From Ceratothoa steindachneri (lineage: Eukaryota; Arthropoda; Malacostraca; Isopoda; Cymothoidae): a stretch of DNA of 64,000 bases. The stretch covers positions 74,186,920-74,250,919 of the forward strand of contig OZ018323.1 in NCBI GenBank assembly GCA_963969495.1. Direction: 5' to 3'. The translations under genes and the position numbers were made by a program. This document shows positions 36,560 to 47,600 of the stretch, piece by piece; position 1 is the stretch's first letter; each line of letters opens with the position of its first letter. Below the pieces are notes generated by a model that was given only the letters and a program-made list of their open reading frames with translations, ran no database searches and was not told where the DNA came from.

Positions 36560-37110
36560 ATAAAGCAAATATTCGTGAATAATGGTGTCTCAAACAGCAG
36601 GATTGACCAACAACTCCAATCATTTTTAAATAACCATTACAAACATGCAGATAAAACTGAAATTAATCATGGAGAAGTCAACAACATCAAAGATTTTACA
36701 GAAACCAGATGTCTACGGCCTATAAAATAGATGAAAAAACATCGAGGAGATTATTAACCTAACATCAAGGTTAAAAATCCAATTCATCATTTATTATTAA
36801 CCACACAATCTTCTGATGAAAAATAACATTTGCCCGAACTCTTCGAATCTCGAGTCAACCAACATAATTTACGAGTTCATCTGCTCCAATAAAGACTGTA
36901 AGCTTTATAAAAATTCTAAATATATTAGCATGACAACTTCCACACATTCGAGACGGTTAACTATGCATCTACAAAGCGGATGGCGTAAGAACCATATGGA
37001 GAGTGTTCATAATATTAACCTAACGATCAATATGCTCGTTGCTAACACCATTATTCAAAGAAAAGAGGTTAATAAAGTGAGGTTAACATATTAGAAGCCA
37101 TATTAATAAA
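36560..37110 (+). pseudogene. Penelope-like element, C-terminal (GIY-YIG region) fragment
   Basis: The frame at 36816-37094 reads MKNNICPNSSNLESTNIIYE then FICSNKDCKLY, KYISMTTSTHSRRLTMHLQS and GWRKNHMESVHN. This follows the linker and GIY-YIG endonuclease of Penelope-like elements, in which a C-rich segment precedes GxY-YIGxT...LxxRxxxH. Here YIG is YIS and the GIY strand is unclear (KLYKNSKY), so the nuclease is probably inactive. Upstream (36560-36815) frame-shifted pieces such as QLQSFLNNHYK and NIKVKNPIHH fit the region between RT and nuclease. No RT is seen before it. Confidence 0.65.
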
Positions 37111-37520
37111 TGAAGATAAGCAAGCCATCAACAGTTAAGCGATAAGCTGTAATCGCACATTAAAACTATTTTAAAAATTCCACTCACAGGAGTGCTCATT
37201 TCCTCTAACGTTACGTTTATCCAAGGCGGAATGAATACCCCTTAAAAGTCGTTTTCTTTCACTTTCTGCCAGATTCTCATTCCACTCATTACATTGGTAA
37301 AGGAGGCAAGAACATTTCAAAACGCTCCGAAGATGATCGAATAAAATCGAAAGCTTAGCAATTTAGTTTGTTTTTTACCAAACACATTCATTTAAAAAAG
37401 AGATGAATACTGGACAAGTGATCCACCATCTACAAGATGGAATAAAAAAGATAGTTAGAAGAAGAGAAAGTTGCCAAAGGAAATTAATTAAGGCCAAATA
37501 TACAATGGCCTTCAACAAAA

Positions 37521-37556
<36 letters not shown>

Positions 37557-39776
37557 ATAACCAAGTCAATTGGTGCGGTTAGTATACATATAGCAATAAT
37601 TAAGAACCAACACCGTTTCGAAATTTCTTGGGACGATACTGGTCCTGTCCAGGACAGGGCGCTCAAAAGGAATTTCATTACTATCTCTTCTGAACCACAA
37701 CACTACTGTTGCAGAAACCTGGGATCTTTTTAATTACTTATGACAGTCTCTATGCTAATTCTTTTTGAACACATTGGAAAAACAAGCCTAAGACCTAAGA
37801 GGGAGATAGATTCCCACTCTTACTCTTTTTTCTATAAATCACCATCAGAGAAAATGATATGAATTAAAAATATAAATATAAGGGGAGTTTTGGAGATGGT
37901 CTTTTTACTTGCAGCAAAGCACTAGCTCAATGTGTTGCTTTTTTTAAAGGGAGTAATGTTTAATTGTACCCATATAGAGCTATCAAATAACCCATATGAC
38001 CATTAGGCATATAATTATTCACCATAGAGATTTGAAATCTGCCAGCAGATTTGGCGCTCGGTGGCACGATCTAGTGGCAGATGCCTCATTTAGAAATTTA
38101 GCCATTCAAAGGCACTTATAAGTAATTGGAACCATGGGAAAAAATCAATGCAATATCCATTTATCATCTTATCACAGATCACCACAGGGAAGATTGGAGG
38201 GACTTTTCCTCTTGTTTTAAGAAAAGTGACAGAAATTATAATAATTTCAGAAATAAGAATATTTGTGAATAAAATCTTGACATCAAAGCTGTTTGTGAAG
38301 TAGACATGGTGATCAGTAAAGTTTCAAATCTCTTTCCCTGACTGGGACTAGATATTTGCTGATAAAAAAAATTGGGGCTTATATGGATCAAAAATAAACC
38401 TTATATATATATATATATAGGTCAGTTATATAAGCCTTAGGAAGAGCTTAAAGAATCTCAGGAGAAGATCGCTAACTAAACAAATTTATAGTGATTTTCC
38501 TGAAAAACTTTACCTCTACGCTCTTTTCTGAAATCTTTGATTGTATTTTTTCCTTTGTCCTATATCTTTATTTTTCCTCTCCGCTCAACCTCGCCACCTA
38601 AATAACTTCAAATTTTATGTACTTGTTTCAAGTTTTTTTTCTTATCTATTAGAAAACATTTTATTAACTTTTTAAAGATTTTTTATTTATTATTTTAGCA
38701 CCAAGATTCGTTATTAATTTGAGCCGTTTAAAATTAATTATTTCTCTCCAAGAAAATGAGCTCTGTAGAAAGATTAGGAGGAACAGCTATGAGTTACGCA
38801 CTTAATGGGAATAATAGAATTTTGAATAATATTCCTAACAAAAAATACTATCTATAATTATTTGGGTTAAATTATCTAATTACCAAAAGTGTCTGCTCAT
38901 TATAACCTAATTTTCGAGAGTAAAAATGATGCTGAAATCGTTTAATTAGCCTATTTGTTGATTGTTGCGCGACTTTCTTTGATATCTGTGCTTTTTTAAA
39001 CTAACGAAGACAAACAATCTTTCAGAATTACTAAATGAGACTTCGAGTCAATTTAGGAGTTTATTTATTCCTTTCCCCTTCTTTGTCTCTCCTTTGGTAG
39101 GTTGGAGAATACTTTGTCAATTCAAGCTGATAATTTAATTTAAGTGCGATGATTTTCCATCCAATTCCTAGCGCTCCTTTTAATTTTGTTTACCTGCTTT
39201 CATTAATTAAATCTTTTTTTACCTTCATAATTTTGGTGATATTTTAAGTTTATTCGATAGATTTTTCATTCGACTGGTCAGTTGTAATTTGAAGATAGCA
39301 AGATAGAAAAGGTTATGGGAAAAACGTTGGATAGGGAATCATGTTATTTCAAGCATAATTCTCTTCATTGAAAGCAGTTAAATAAGTTGAAAATATACGG
39401 CATTCACTCAGATAATGTGAGCATTCAAAGCAAATGAGTTAAAAATTGGAAACAACAATAAAATATCCGGAATTTCACACCTGAGGAATAAAATCGTTTA
39501 CCCGTAAATACTCCACTTGGGAAGAACAAGCCTCCACGGACCACCGCTCACAAAAAAACCACAAAGTTATTTGCTTGGTATAACACGTTTTAATTCATTG
39601 TGAGTTTAAAATAAAGATTTTAAGTCGGCTAAATAGCGGAGCAGCAACTCATAGCGCTAAATCTCTCTCAGGTTCTGCGTTCCGTATATTCGTCAAGAGG
39701 AACCTTTCTCAACCTCCCCTCCACTTCTCTTTGTCTTTGCCTAGACAAACTTCCGACATAAAGTGTAATATGACAG
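37111..39776. other. Unassigned AT-rich stretch
   Basis: No gene recognised. Short (AT)n tracts at 37524-37553 and 38401-38419. Confidence 0.4.
37524..37553. repeat. (AT)n microsatellite
   Basis: Alternating AT for about 30 bases. Confidence 0.9.
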
Positions 39777-39778
39777 TA

Positions 39779-41022
39779 CTGGCGGAATTATTATGGATTT
39801 TCCCCAAATTTGACTTTTTCCTACAAAAGAGCCGTCAGTGAAGCTAATGTAATTGTTACAAATGAATTATTTTTTAGGCACGAACATCCAGCAACTATCT
39901 AACTTTTATTTATTTTAATAGTATGAATTTGTGTGCTTTGGGTAGTTTTTTAGCTATAAATGAAGTAAACCCAAATGGGTAAAGGTAGTCATTTCAGTCC
40001 TCGAGAAGTTGGCCATCTAACGATTTAATGAATGAAACTAAATTAAAACAGAGAGAAATAGCAAAATATTAGGTATTTTAACTCAAACAGTCAGTTATAT
40101 TACGGAAAAAAAATTGCTAACCGTCAGGATTTAAACTCAAAAGACGTTGGAAAATGTGCTCGAAAACGAAAAATAATTCCAAGAATTGATATAAAATTAA
40201 TACGACAGGCTCTTACGAACAGAAGGACATTTTGCAGGAGGATTTATATTGAGCTGGTAGCAGAGGGTGTTAGCCTTGGGCGAAGAACAGTGAATGAGAG
40301 ACTCTTCTAATAATTCTATGGCTATTCAATTACTTAGGTTGTATTTTCTACTAGTGCTGGTAGTTTTTTCTGACGAATCAACCATTTTAGTGCTAGATGA
40401 ACGATTGCAAATTACAAGAAGGCGGCCTTGAGAAGAATTTCTAGCTGAATGCCTGAGGAAAATACTAAAATTTTCGAAGAAAATCAGGGTGTGAGGAGTC
40501 ATTTCAGTTGATGGAACAAGTCGTTTAAACATTGTTGAGAAAACTATGAACTAAGAAAATTATAGATAAATTCTTAAAGGCCGTTTACTGCCTCAAAAAG
40601 GGGATTTGTATGGCCACCAACCTTGGAAATTCCAAAAAGAGTCATCAAAATAGGGAAATACATTGTGAGTAAAATAGCTCAGAAATGAATCTGATTGAGA
40701 GTTTATGATGTGTGTTGAAAAAGGAAATACATATAAACCCATTACGACCAAACAGTAACTCATATCTTATCTCATTGAAGTTTGGTTGAGATCTAAGCGA
40801 ATCCAGAAAATGTGCAAAACATTGATCACTGCCATGCCAAGACCTGTTAAAGCACTCTTGGATGCTAAAGGTGGCGAAACTGCTTACTAATGAATGTATA
40901 TGACTTAACACTTTGCTAATGTGTCAAAATAAATCTATTTGCAATGAATAAGATTAGTTTTATAAGGAATTATGTAGAAATATTTCTTCTTCTTTTTTCA
41001 AAACCCATAGTAATTCCGCCAG
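39779..41022 (+). mobile_element. Tc1-like transposon with both inverted ends
   Basis: 1244 bp between TA dinucleotides (39777-39778 and 41023-41024). The left end begins CTGGCGGAATTATTATGG and the right end, reverse complemented, CTGGCGGAATTACTATGG: one difference in 18. A degenerate Tc1 transposase lies between them on the plus strand. Confidence 0.85.
40100..40890 (+). pseudogene. Tc1-like transposase relic
   Basis: Plus-strand reading with stops: CARKRKIIPRIDIKLIRQAL near 40158, VSLGRRTVNERLF near 40272, FFSDESTILVLDE around 40366-40404 (the SDES block before the VWG region), GVISVDGTSRLNI near 40495, GRLLPQKGDLYGHQPW near 40581, NESD followed by EFMMCVEKGNTYKPITTK near 40683-40750 (the place of SPDLNPIENLW, decayed), and RPVKALLDAKGGETAY ending at 40890. 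The KxGGxTxY ending is typical of Tc1 transposases. Catalytic residues are partly lost. Confidence 0.7.
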
Positions 41023-41024
41023 TA

Positions 41025-41680
41025 ATGTAAAGCTTTATGTTGCGTTGCTAGTCCTATTTATTGACCTTCTGGGCAACACTAAAACAATTAAATAAAGAAA
41101 TGTTGGAGATAAAACTCCAATTATTTTATCGCTTAAAATTATCTTATGTTAAACGACGACATTAATTCCAAGCTGTTTTCTGTGAGGTGTTTTTCATCAT
41201 TATTGTTAAGAGATGCCTGGCTCACATCTTAGGAGTTCCTCCTTTAAATCGCCCACTGTTTTGTATTAGCAAGTTTGATACTGTCGTTCACACTAACTTG
41301 GGTCTATTTTGGGGCAACGAATCAAGAAGGAAGTGGAGTCTTGCTGGACAAGTTATAACTGTCGTTAATGGGCGGGGCTAACGCGGACCAGTCTGGTCAT
41401 GTCGGTAGTGGCAAAATTAAAAAAAAAGGCGTCTTGTTGAGAAAAGTGTCTACATAAGAATGGTAAAGATAGTTGCGAAGTTATGAAAGGTCAAACTGTG
41501 AGAAAGGTAAGTAGACTGTGTAGACAAAATATGGCGCAAGTGCTAGAGAAACCGCGTAACCCTCGTATAACCTCTCTCTGTTCAGCAAGTCCAATTTTGA
41601 AATGAGCAACCAGGCAAGTCAGTCACAGTGTTAGTAGTAGCAATATTAGTAGCAGAAGCATTGATTGTATTAACATTATT
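41025..41680. other. Unassigned spacer between two Tc1-like elements
   Basis: No gene or repeat recognised. Confidence 0.4.
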
Positions 41681-41681
41681 A

Positions 41682-42852
41682 AGTGCCCGCGAAAAGTAAC
41701 CGATCACCCTCAAAGTTTGTATTGTTTTCGATGATATTCAAAGAAGTATAATACACTTTTGCCATTTTGTTATTATTATGGGATTTTTTACCAAACTTTT
41801 TTAAGTAAAATTTATTCCTAATGTTTGCTGAGAAACAACTCCAGAGTTATTGCCCATGCGCCATTGATGAGCTTCATAAATGTGAGAAATTTCAGAGACA
41901 GATAGCTAATGGATTAAACATAGCCCAAGGTACTCCTAATTTATGAGTTTCACGAGCTAAAATCAATGTTAGCCTATCTACATCAGTAATTAAAAAAACA
42001 ATCTGGTTGAACGTGAAAACCAAATTTGCAAACAGACATGCTCATGAAACGTTTAGTAGTGAATAATCCAACAATCACTTTGAAAGAATTTAAGTTGATA
42101 TGAATAATTTATTATCTGATGTTTCTAAACAAATTTTCTAGGAGTGCTTACAAAAAGAACTCAAATTGCCATCTCACCATGGTGTAAAGAAACTATTTAT
42201 TAATGAAAAGATGCGTTGCAATGTGACGCATTTTTTCCCCCTTAAATACATTCATTAGACCGTTGAGGAATGGAAAAAGCTTTATTTAGCGATGAGTCAA
42301 TATTTCTAACATTCAGAAGCTGTGCTAAAAATGTTCGTCGGCCCATTGGCTTAAATAAAAAGGTCCCTAAATAGACTCAAAAGACAATGAAACACTCTCC
42401 AAGTATGAGATGATTTGTGGTTGTTTCAGTTTCCAAGAAAGAGGAAGCATATTTTTTTTCCTCAGAACACAACTATGAATAGCGCACGCTATTTAGTAAT
42501 ACTGCAGGAGGAACTTCCAGTAGTAATGACAATCCATGAAACAGAAACATTAATGCATAATGACGCAACTTTTCACAAGACTAAAATTGTGACAAAATTT
42601 CTTATTGACAAAAAATTTTATATTTTGGTTTGGCCATAAATCCCAACGAAAATTTATAGCTACTATTGAAAAAGGAAGATTAAGTGCAAGTTTGTCAAAG
42701 CTTGAACAAATCCATACCGAAGCGTCTACAACAAATCATCAAATCCAAATTGAAGGTGATAAAAAATACTAATATGAGGTTAGTCAATATTAAACATGCT
42801 TTATGTTAGAGATACAATTTTGAGGGTGATCGGCTACTTTTCGCGGGCATTG
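41682..42852 (+). mobile_element. Second Tc1-like transposon, different family
   Basis: About 1.17 kb with inverted ends of ~32 bp: TGCCCGCGAAAAGTAACCGA at 41684 and its near-perfect reverse complement ending at 42849. TA dinucleotides lie 2-3 bases outside (41680-41681 and 42853-42854). The end sequence is unrelated to that of the neighbour at 39.8 kb. A dead transposase lies inside. Confidence 0.85.
41820..42760 (+). pseudogene. Tc1-like transposase relic (second family)
   Basis: Plus-strand reading: MFAEKQLQSYCPCAIDELHK (41821 on, perhaps close to the original start), a helix-turn-helix-like stretch IANGLNIAQGTPN, FINEKMRCNVTHFF near 42195, the frame at 42415-42639 with TMNSARYLVILQEELPVVM and LMHNDATFHKTKIVTKFLID, then FYILVWP. 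MHNDATFHKT corresponds to the QDNAPxHxA catalytic block, with N and D swapped, and ILVWP to the xWPxxSPDLNP lead-in. Stops occur throughout, so it is inactive. Confidence 0.65.
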
Positions 42853-42854
42853 TA

Positions 42855-45010
42855 GTAGCCAAATTAGTGATAGTAACATCAATATTAGTAGAATATATAA
42901 TATGAAAAAATAGGGCAAAACTACTTGATAGTTTCAAATTAGTAAATAAACTTTCAAGCGAGGGCATCATTTCGGTGCAAGCATGAGGAGATTTAAGACC
43001 TGGCAGAGAGGTCCTTTTGAATGGCGGTTCACAGGTCAATAGAGGCTATCTGCATTTGATTTCGAATGGGAAGAGGCAGCGTTTGTTGCCCTTTGGAAAA
43101 AAACAGAACCTTAGCTTGACAACAAAATAGCCGAGGACCTCTCGATTTTCATCAGAGTCAATCAACCAGTCTTCGCATTTATCACCTAAGTATTATTATA
43201 ACATGGCATGTTTGAACGTAGTATATTGAAAACCTTTTTTTCAGACTAACTTCCTGAGTTTCTGCTTGTGTCTTAATTTCAAGGGCTTGAACCCCATAAA
43301 TATAGTCTACGATAAACTAGTTACCATTTACTGCCTTAAACCTCGGATAGTACAATCACTCACCAAAATTTGGTGGCCTTAAGTATAGAAATGAAGGCAC
43401 ATGTAAGATTTGGTTAATGCATATGCTAAATAATTATCACAGCACAAGGAGACTTAATGTCGTAGAATATACTAAGCTTAATAGAGTAATGCTTCTTGCC
43501 GCTTTACAGAAATTCTTAGTAACTTTCGCAGCTTATTCACATTGAACTCCTTATCAGGTTCTTCATCTTCACCAAGTTTTTGTGAGTGTCTATTTAAAAG
43601 ATTTCGTTCACTTTTTCTCATCTAAGTTTTAACATTTTTAATTATAAAAAGTGAAAAAAAAAATAATAAATTAGCATTACGTTTCTGGCAATTTCATTCA
43701 AAATTTAGTTTCGTTATGCTCCTAGTTAATGAGGAATGCTGAGCTTGCATCGAAGTGTCACAACCCAGATTAGTTGAACTTCCATCATTTGTTTGAAATT
43801 TTGTCCATTTTTATTCTCATTTCTATCTGCAATTCATAATTTCTACTTTCAATTTCTGGCCTTTATATTTTCGAAAAGAGAAATTCTTTTCGAAACGTTG
43901 CGTTTTTTCCTTTTTTTCCCCCATTTTATTTCATTTGCTAGTTTCGATCTATATTTCGATATTTTAGATCACCATTCTCACTAGAAACTTAGAAAAATGG
44001 CGTTCGATTGGTCGACTACACCTTAATGTTTAAATATGTACTAGAATTACTTTTTTCATGAAGATAATGTGCAGCATTTGTTTTAAAATCTTACATATAA
44101 TAATTTTCATTTTTCAATACAAATTATTTATTTTCTCTCAGTCATATTTGAATCGATAGATAATAAACCAGTCCACTTGTCCTCGATGATCAGGATACTT
44201 CTATTGTATTGGATTAAATTTGCCTGTACTATCTGTCCCAAAACTAAAAAAGGAAACACATGGGGTCACTAAGTCGGGTCTATCTGCAACTTAAACCGCT
44301 AAGTTTTCTGAGGATGGAGCACGGTAGGATACAATAAATCGAATATTGTTCACAAATTCCTCCTTCATGGACACGATTATTGAGATAGGCATCTCCTAAC
44401 TATTCTCTGTCACCCAACCCCTGTAAGAGACGGAATTATTCACATCTTGTTAGCAGGCATTGAAAGTCTTAATGATATGACAGATCGGACTTATCTAATG
44501 AATACTTGCCAATGTAGGTTATTATGAATTCCATGAGAATTTGGGGGTAGAGGAAAGACACCCATTTCTCTTCGGCTTGGTTTTAAAGCGAAGCAATGAG
44601 AAAGCAAACTTGAATAAAATCTTCATTGAGTTACTAAGTATTAAAAAAGAAATATTAAAAAAAACATATTTACTCAGTGCAGGAAGAAAAACTGATATAA
44701 GCCAGGAAATTATGTATTAGGAGAATAACCAAAATATTCAAAATTAGAGGATTAGGAAATTATATATGTAGGGTTTTAACATAATTTTCGATGCGGTAAG
44801 AAATAAACCTCGTTGAAAATCAAAATAATTGTTTGCAATAGATACAAGAAAAAAGAAGAATAGAAATCATTCTAATATCTTTGCCACAAAAGAAAGATCA
44901 ATCCTTTTGTTGGAGCAGAACTACGATATTTTAACATTTGATTTCAATAATTGTATGACAATTTATTATTATTTTTTTACTGCGGAGAAATATGTGGGTC
45001 ACCTTATAGA
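42855..45010. other. Unassigned AT-rich stretch
   Basis: No gene or element recognised. Confidence 0.4.
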
Positions 45011-45465
45011 ACCTCCAGTTCTTCTCTCTATCAATCCTTGTGCTGAAATTGCCCGGTCGGCATCGGTGAAGCTCCCCGTTTTTAAAGAAGGCAAAGATTT
45101 TGGATCAAACATTGATAAAATCGAGACATTAGGGAATAAATGCTGAACAAGACGAGAGGTAATTTAGAATAAGGTTAATTAAACCGTTTGTGATCGCAAA
45201 ACAGCGTTACTTAATAGACAAATAATTATGGCCTCCAGTTCCCATCATTGATATACTGGCTTCAAAATAAAATTTCCCGGTCAGCATCGGTGAAGCTCCC
45301 CGTTTTTAAAGAAGGCGAGGATTTTGGATGACACATTGATAAAATCGAGACATTAGAGAACCAATGCTGAGAAAGACCAAAGATACTTTAGGAGAAGGTT
45401 AGTTAAACCATTTGTGATAGCAAAACAGCGTTGCTTAATAGATAAATATTTTTGGCCTCGTAGGA
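45011..45465 (+). repeat. 224-bp tandem duplication carrying a gag-like fragment
   Basis: Two head-to-tail copies offset by ~224 bases (for example cccggtc-gcatcggtgaag at 45052 and 45276). Each encodes ARSASVKLPVFKEG followed by K/EDFG and IDKIETL, which resembles the gag motif LKLPNFRDGEDFGAFLSHFE of element A. The second copy has a stop. It is probably an old retroelement gag remnant duplicated in place. Confidence 0.7.
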
Positions 45466-45611
45466 TATTGATATCATAATTATTAACTTTGCTTTAATAT
45501 GTACATAAAAAATTTAAAGTTTCCTTCAAATGGCTGCCGATAGAATATATTTGAAAAGGACGTAAATAAAATGAAGATATACATTGCCTGGCAAAAATAA
45601 GAGTCATAGAG
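45466..45611. other. Short unassigned spacer
   Basis: Between the gag-like duplication and mariner-2; nothing recognised. Confidence 0.4.
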
Positions 45612-45613
45612 TA

Positions 45614-46553
45614 CGGGGGCGGTCAATAAGTTTTGCAATTCGGCTATAAGGAAACGAGATATGAGTAAAAGTGTTTTATTATTTTTTAAAATAACTACCC
45701 TCGACTTCAATGCACTTGCGCCACTTGTCCCTGAGGCTTCGAATTCCCGACAACCAGAAATCTCTCGACTGCTGTTCAATCCACTCCTGGATGGCGATCT
45801 GGACATCTTCATCGTCCCCAAACCGGCGTCCACGCAGTGCAGCCTTGAGCCATCGGAATAAAAAGTAGTCGCTAGGGGCCAGATCTGGACTGTAGAGGGG
45901 ATGGCTGAGCTCCTCAAATCCGCACTCGCGCAGAGCAGCTAGTGCAACTCTGGCCTTATGGACTTTGACGACGTTGAAGTCGATCATGGGGCGTGATGTT
46001 TCTAGGGTCCTAAAAAGCAGAGACCTTGGTCATGGCCAAATTGTCGTGGATGATGTTGATAACACTTCCATGTGATAGTCCAAGTTCTCGCTCGATTTCT
46101 TAGACCTTCACCCGTCGAATTTTTGAAGATCATCCTCCCTACACAGGCCACATTGTCCTCGTTGGTCAAGTCTGACGGGCGTCCTGGACCCCCCTCCCCC
46201 CGTCATCTTCAAGGGACTCACAACCATGGCAGAACTCCCTATTCCAGCGAGCAATGGTTGCATAGGAAGGGGCGGTGTCGGTGTACACTGCAACCATGCG
46301 TTCATGGATCTCTTTTGCATTCTTGCCTTTCTTGGTCGAAAATGTGATCACTGCGCGGTGCTCAACCTTCTGCATTGTTCAAAGATTTGTGACTCACGAT
46401 CTGCGATCAGCTACTGCTTCTTAAATAGACGAGGCAGGAGCGTGCAGCTGCAGGTCTTGACTTGTCATAACTTCTCCTAACACCCCTATAAACAGCCATA
46501 CCCTTTCCTCTGTTTTGCCCTACCGATTTGCAAAACTTATTGCCCGCCCTTCG
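45614..46553 (-). mobile_element. Mariner-2: internally deleted mariner
   Basis: 940 bp between TA dinucleotides (45612-45613 and 46554-46555), closely related to mariner-1 (1213 bp) and in the same orientation. Both terminal repeats remain: CGGGGGCGGTCAATAAGTTT on the left; the right end reads tgcccgcccttcg. About 270-340 bases of the transposase middle, including the first catalytic Asp, are gone, with the junction near 45960-45985. Transposase pieces on the minus strand: FSTKKGKNAKEIHERMVAVY (from 46375), KVHKARVALAALRECGFEEL and SPDLAPSDYFLFRWLKAAL (45965-45840), and the C-terminal RDFWLSGIRSLRDKW. Incapable of its own transposition but with plausible ends for mobilisation in trans. Confidence 0.88.
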
Positions 46554-46562
46554 TATAATAAT

Positions 46563-47600
46563 TAATTAATAAACATTGGACCTCCTCTCGATAGAATTAC
46601 AGCACTCATCCTATCTACCATGGATTCTACAAGCTTTTGCATCTTTTGTAGCTTCAATTTTTGCCACAAATTCCGTAGCCGTAGACCCAAATCATTCAAT
46701 GATGATGGTAGAGGCGATGATGCACGCAGGTTCCTTTCAAGTTCATCCCATAAATTCTCTATAGGATTAAAGTCTTGGGACTGTGATGGTCACTGAATGT
46801 ACTGAAATTATCCCTCAAGCTGCGTGAACCAAACTTTGACGATGTTAGACCAGTGGATTCGCGCGTTATCGTCCTGAAACATTCCATAGCCATAAAGAAA
46901 AAAACGAACTTGATCGTCCAGGATCTACAAATACTCACGAGATTTCATCTTTTTGCTGCAGAGGGTTGCAAATCTATGTCTAGCCCAGGTAAACAACCCC
47001 AGACCATAATAATACCTCCAGATGCCGGCACGCAGTGTACTATGCATGATGGATCCAATATTTTATGAGGTTCTCACCATACTCGAATGCGCTCATCACT
47101 CTGGAAGAGGGTAAACCTAGAATTCATCGGACCACATCACACGTTTCGAATCCTTTAAACTCTAGTTTTTATGTTTTTTGGCAAAGTAAAGCCGTTTTAT
47201 CGATTTGGTGCGGTCATAGGTGCCTCCCTGATTGAGGCACAGCTGCGTAAATGCATTTTTCTCAGTTCAAGAAGCATAGTTCTTGTTGAAATCATTTTAG
47301 AACCTTCACAGAACATGCAGGTTAACTGCTCCGTCGAAGAACTCCAATTTTTCTTTACCAAACACTTTCAAGAGCGCCTTTCTCTTTCGTCAAGAATTTA
47401 ATGCTTACTACAGTTGTTACGAAATGAAACGGCTTCGCCATCTTGTTTCCAGCGTAAAATTGTTCTCTCTAATCTTGTTATGCCTATATGTCTTGCTGTA
47501 GAGATATCACATGTTGATTTGCCAAATTCATGGAAGTGGATGATGCGTCCTTTATCAAATTATGTAATATCTTTACCACGCGTCTTCATTCTTGCAGCTA
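46563..47600 (-). pseudogene. Tc1-like transposase relic (third family)
   Basis: Minus-strand reading in shifting frames: RGKDI then FDKGRIIHFHEFGKST and TILRWKQDGEAV (47595-47440, helix-turn-helix part); FTLFQSDERIRVW (around 47118-47077); PSCIVHCVPASGGIIMVWGC near 47010; PSQSQDFNPIENLWDELERN with FNPIENLW at 46771-46748, the third catalytic block (here SQDFNP for SPDLNP); and VILSRGGPMFIN at the end near 46563. Order and spacing match full-length Tc1 transposases. The element's lower end touches the TA flanking mariner-2. Confidence 0.75.
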
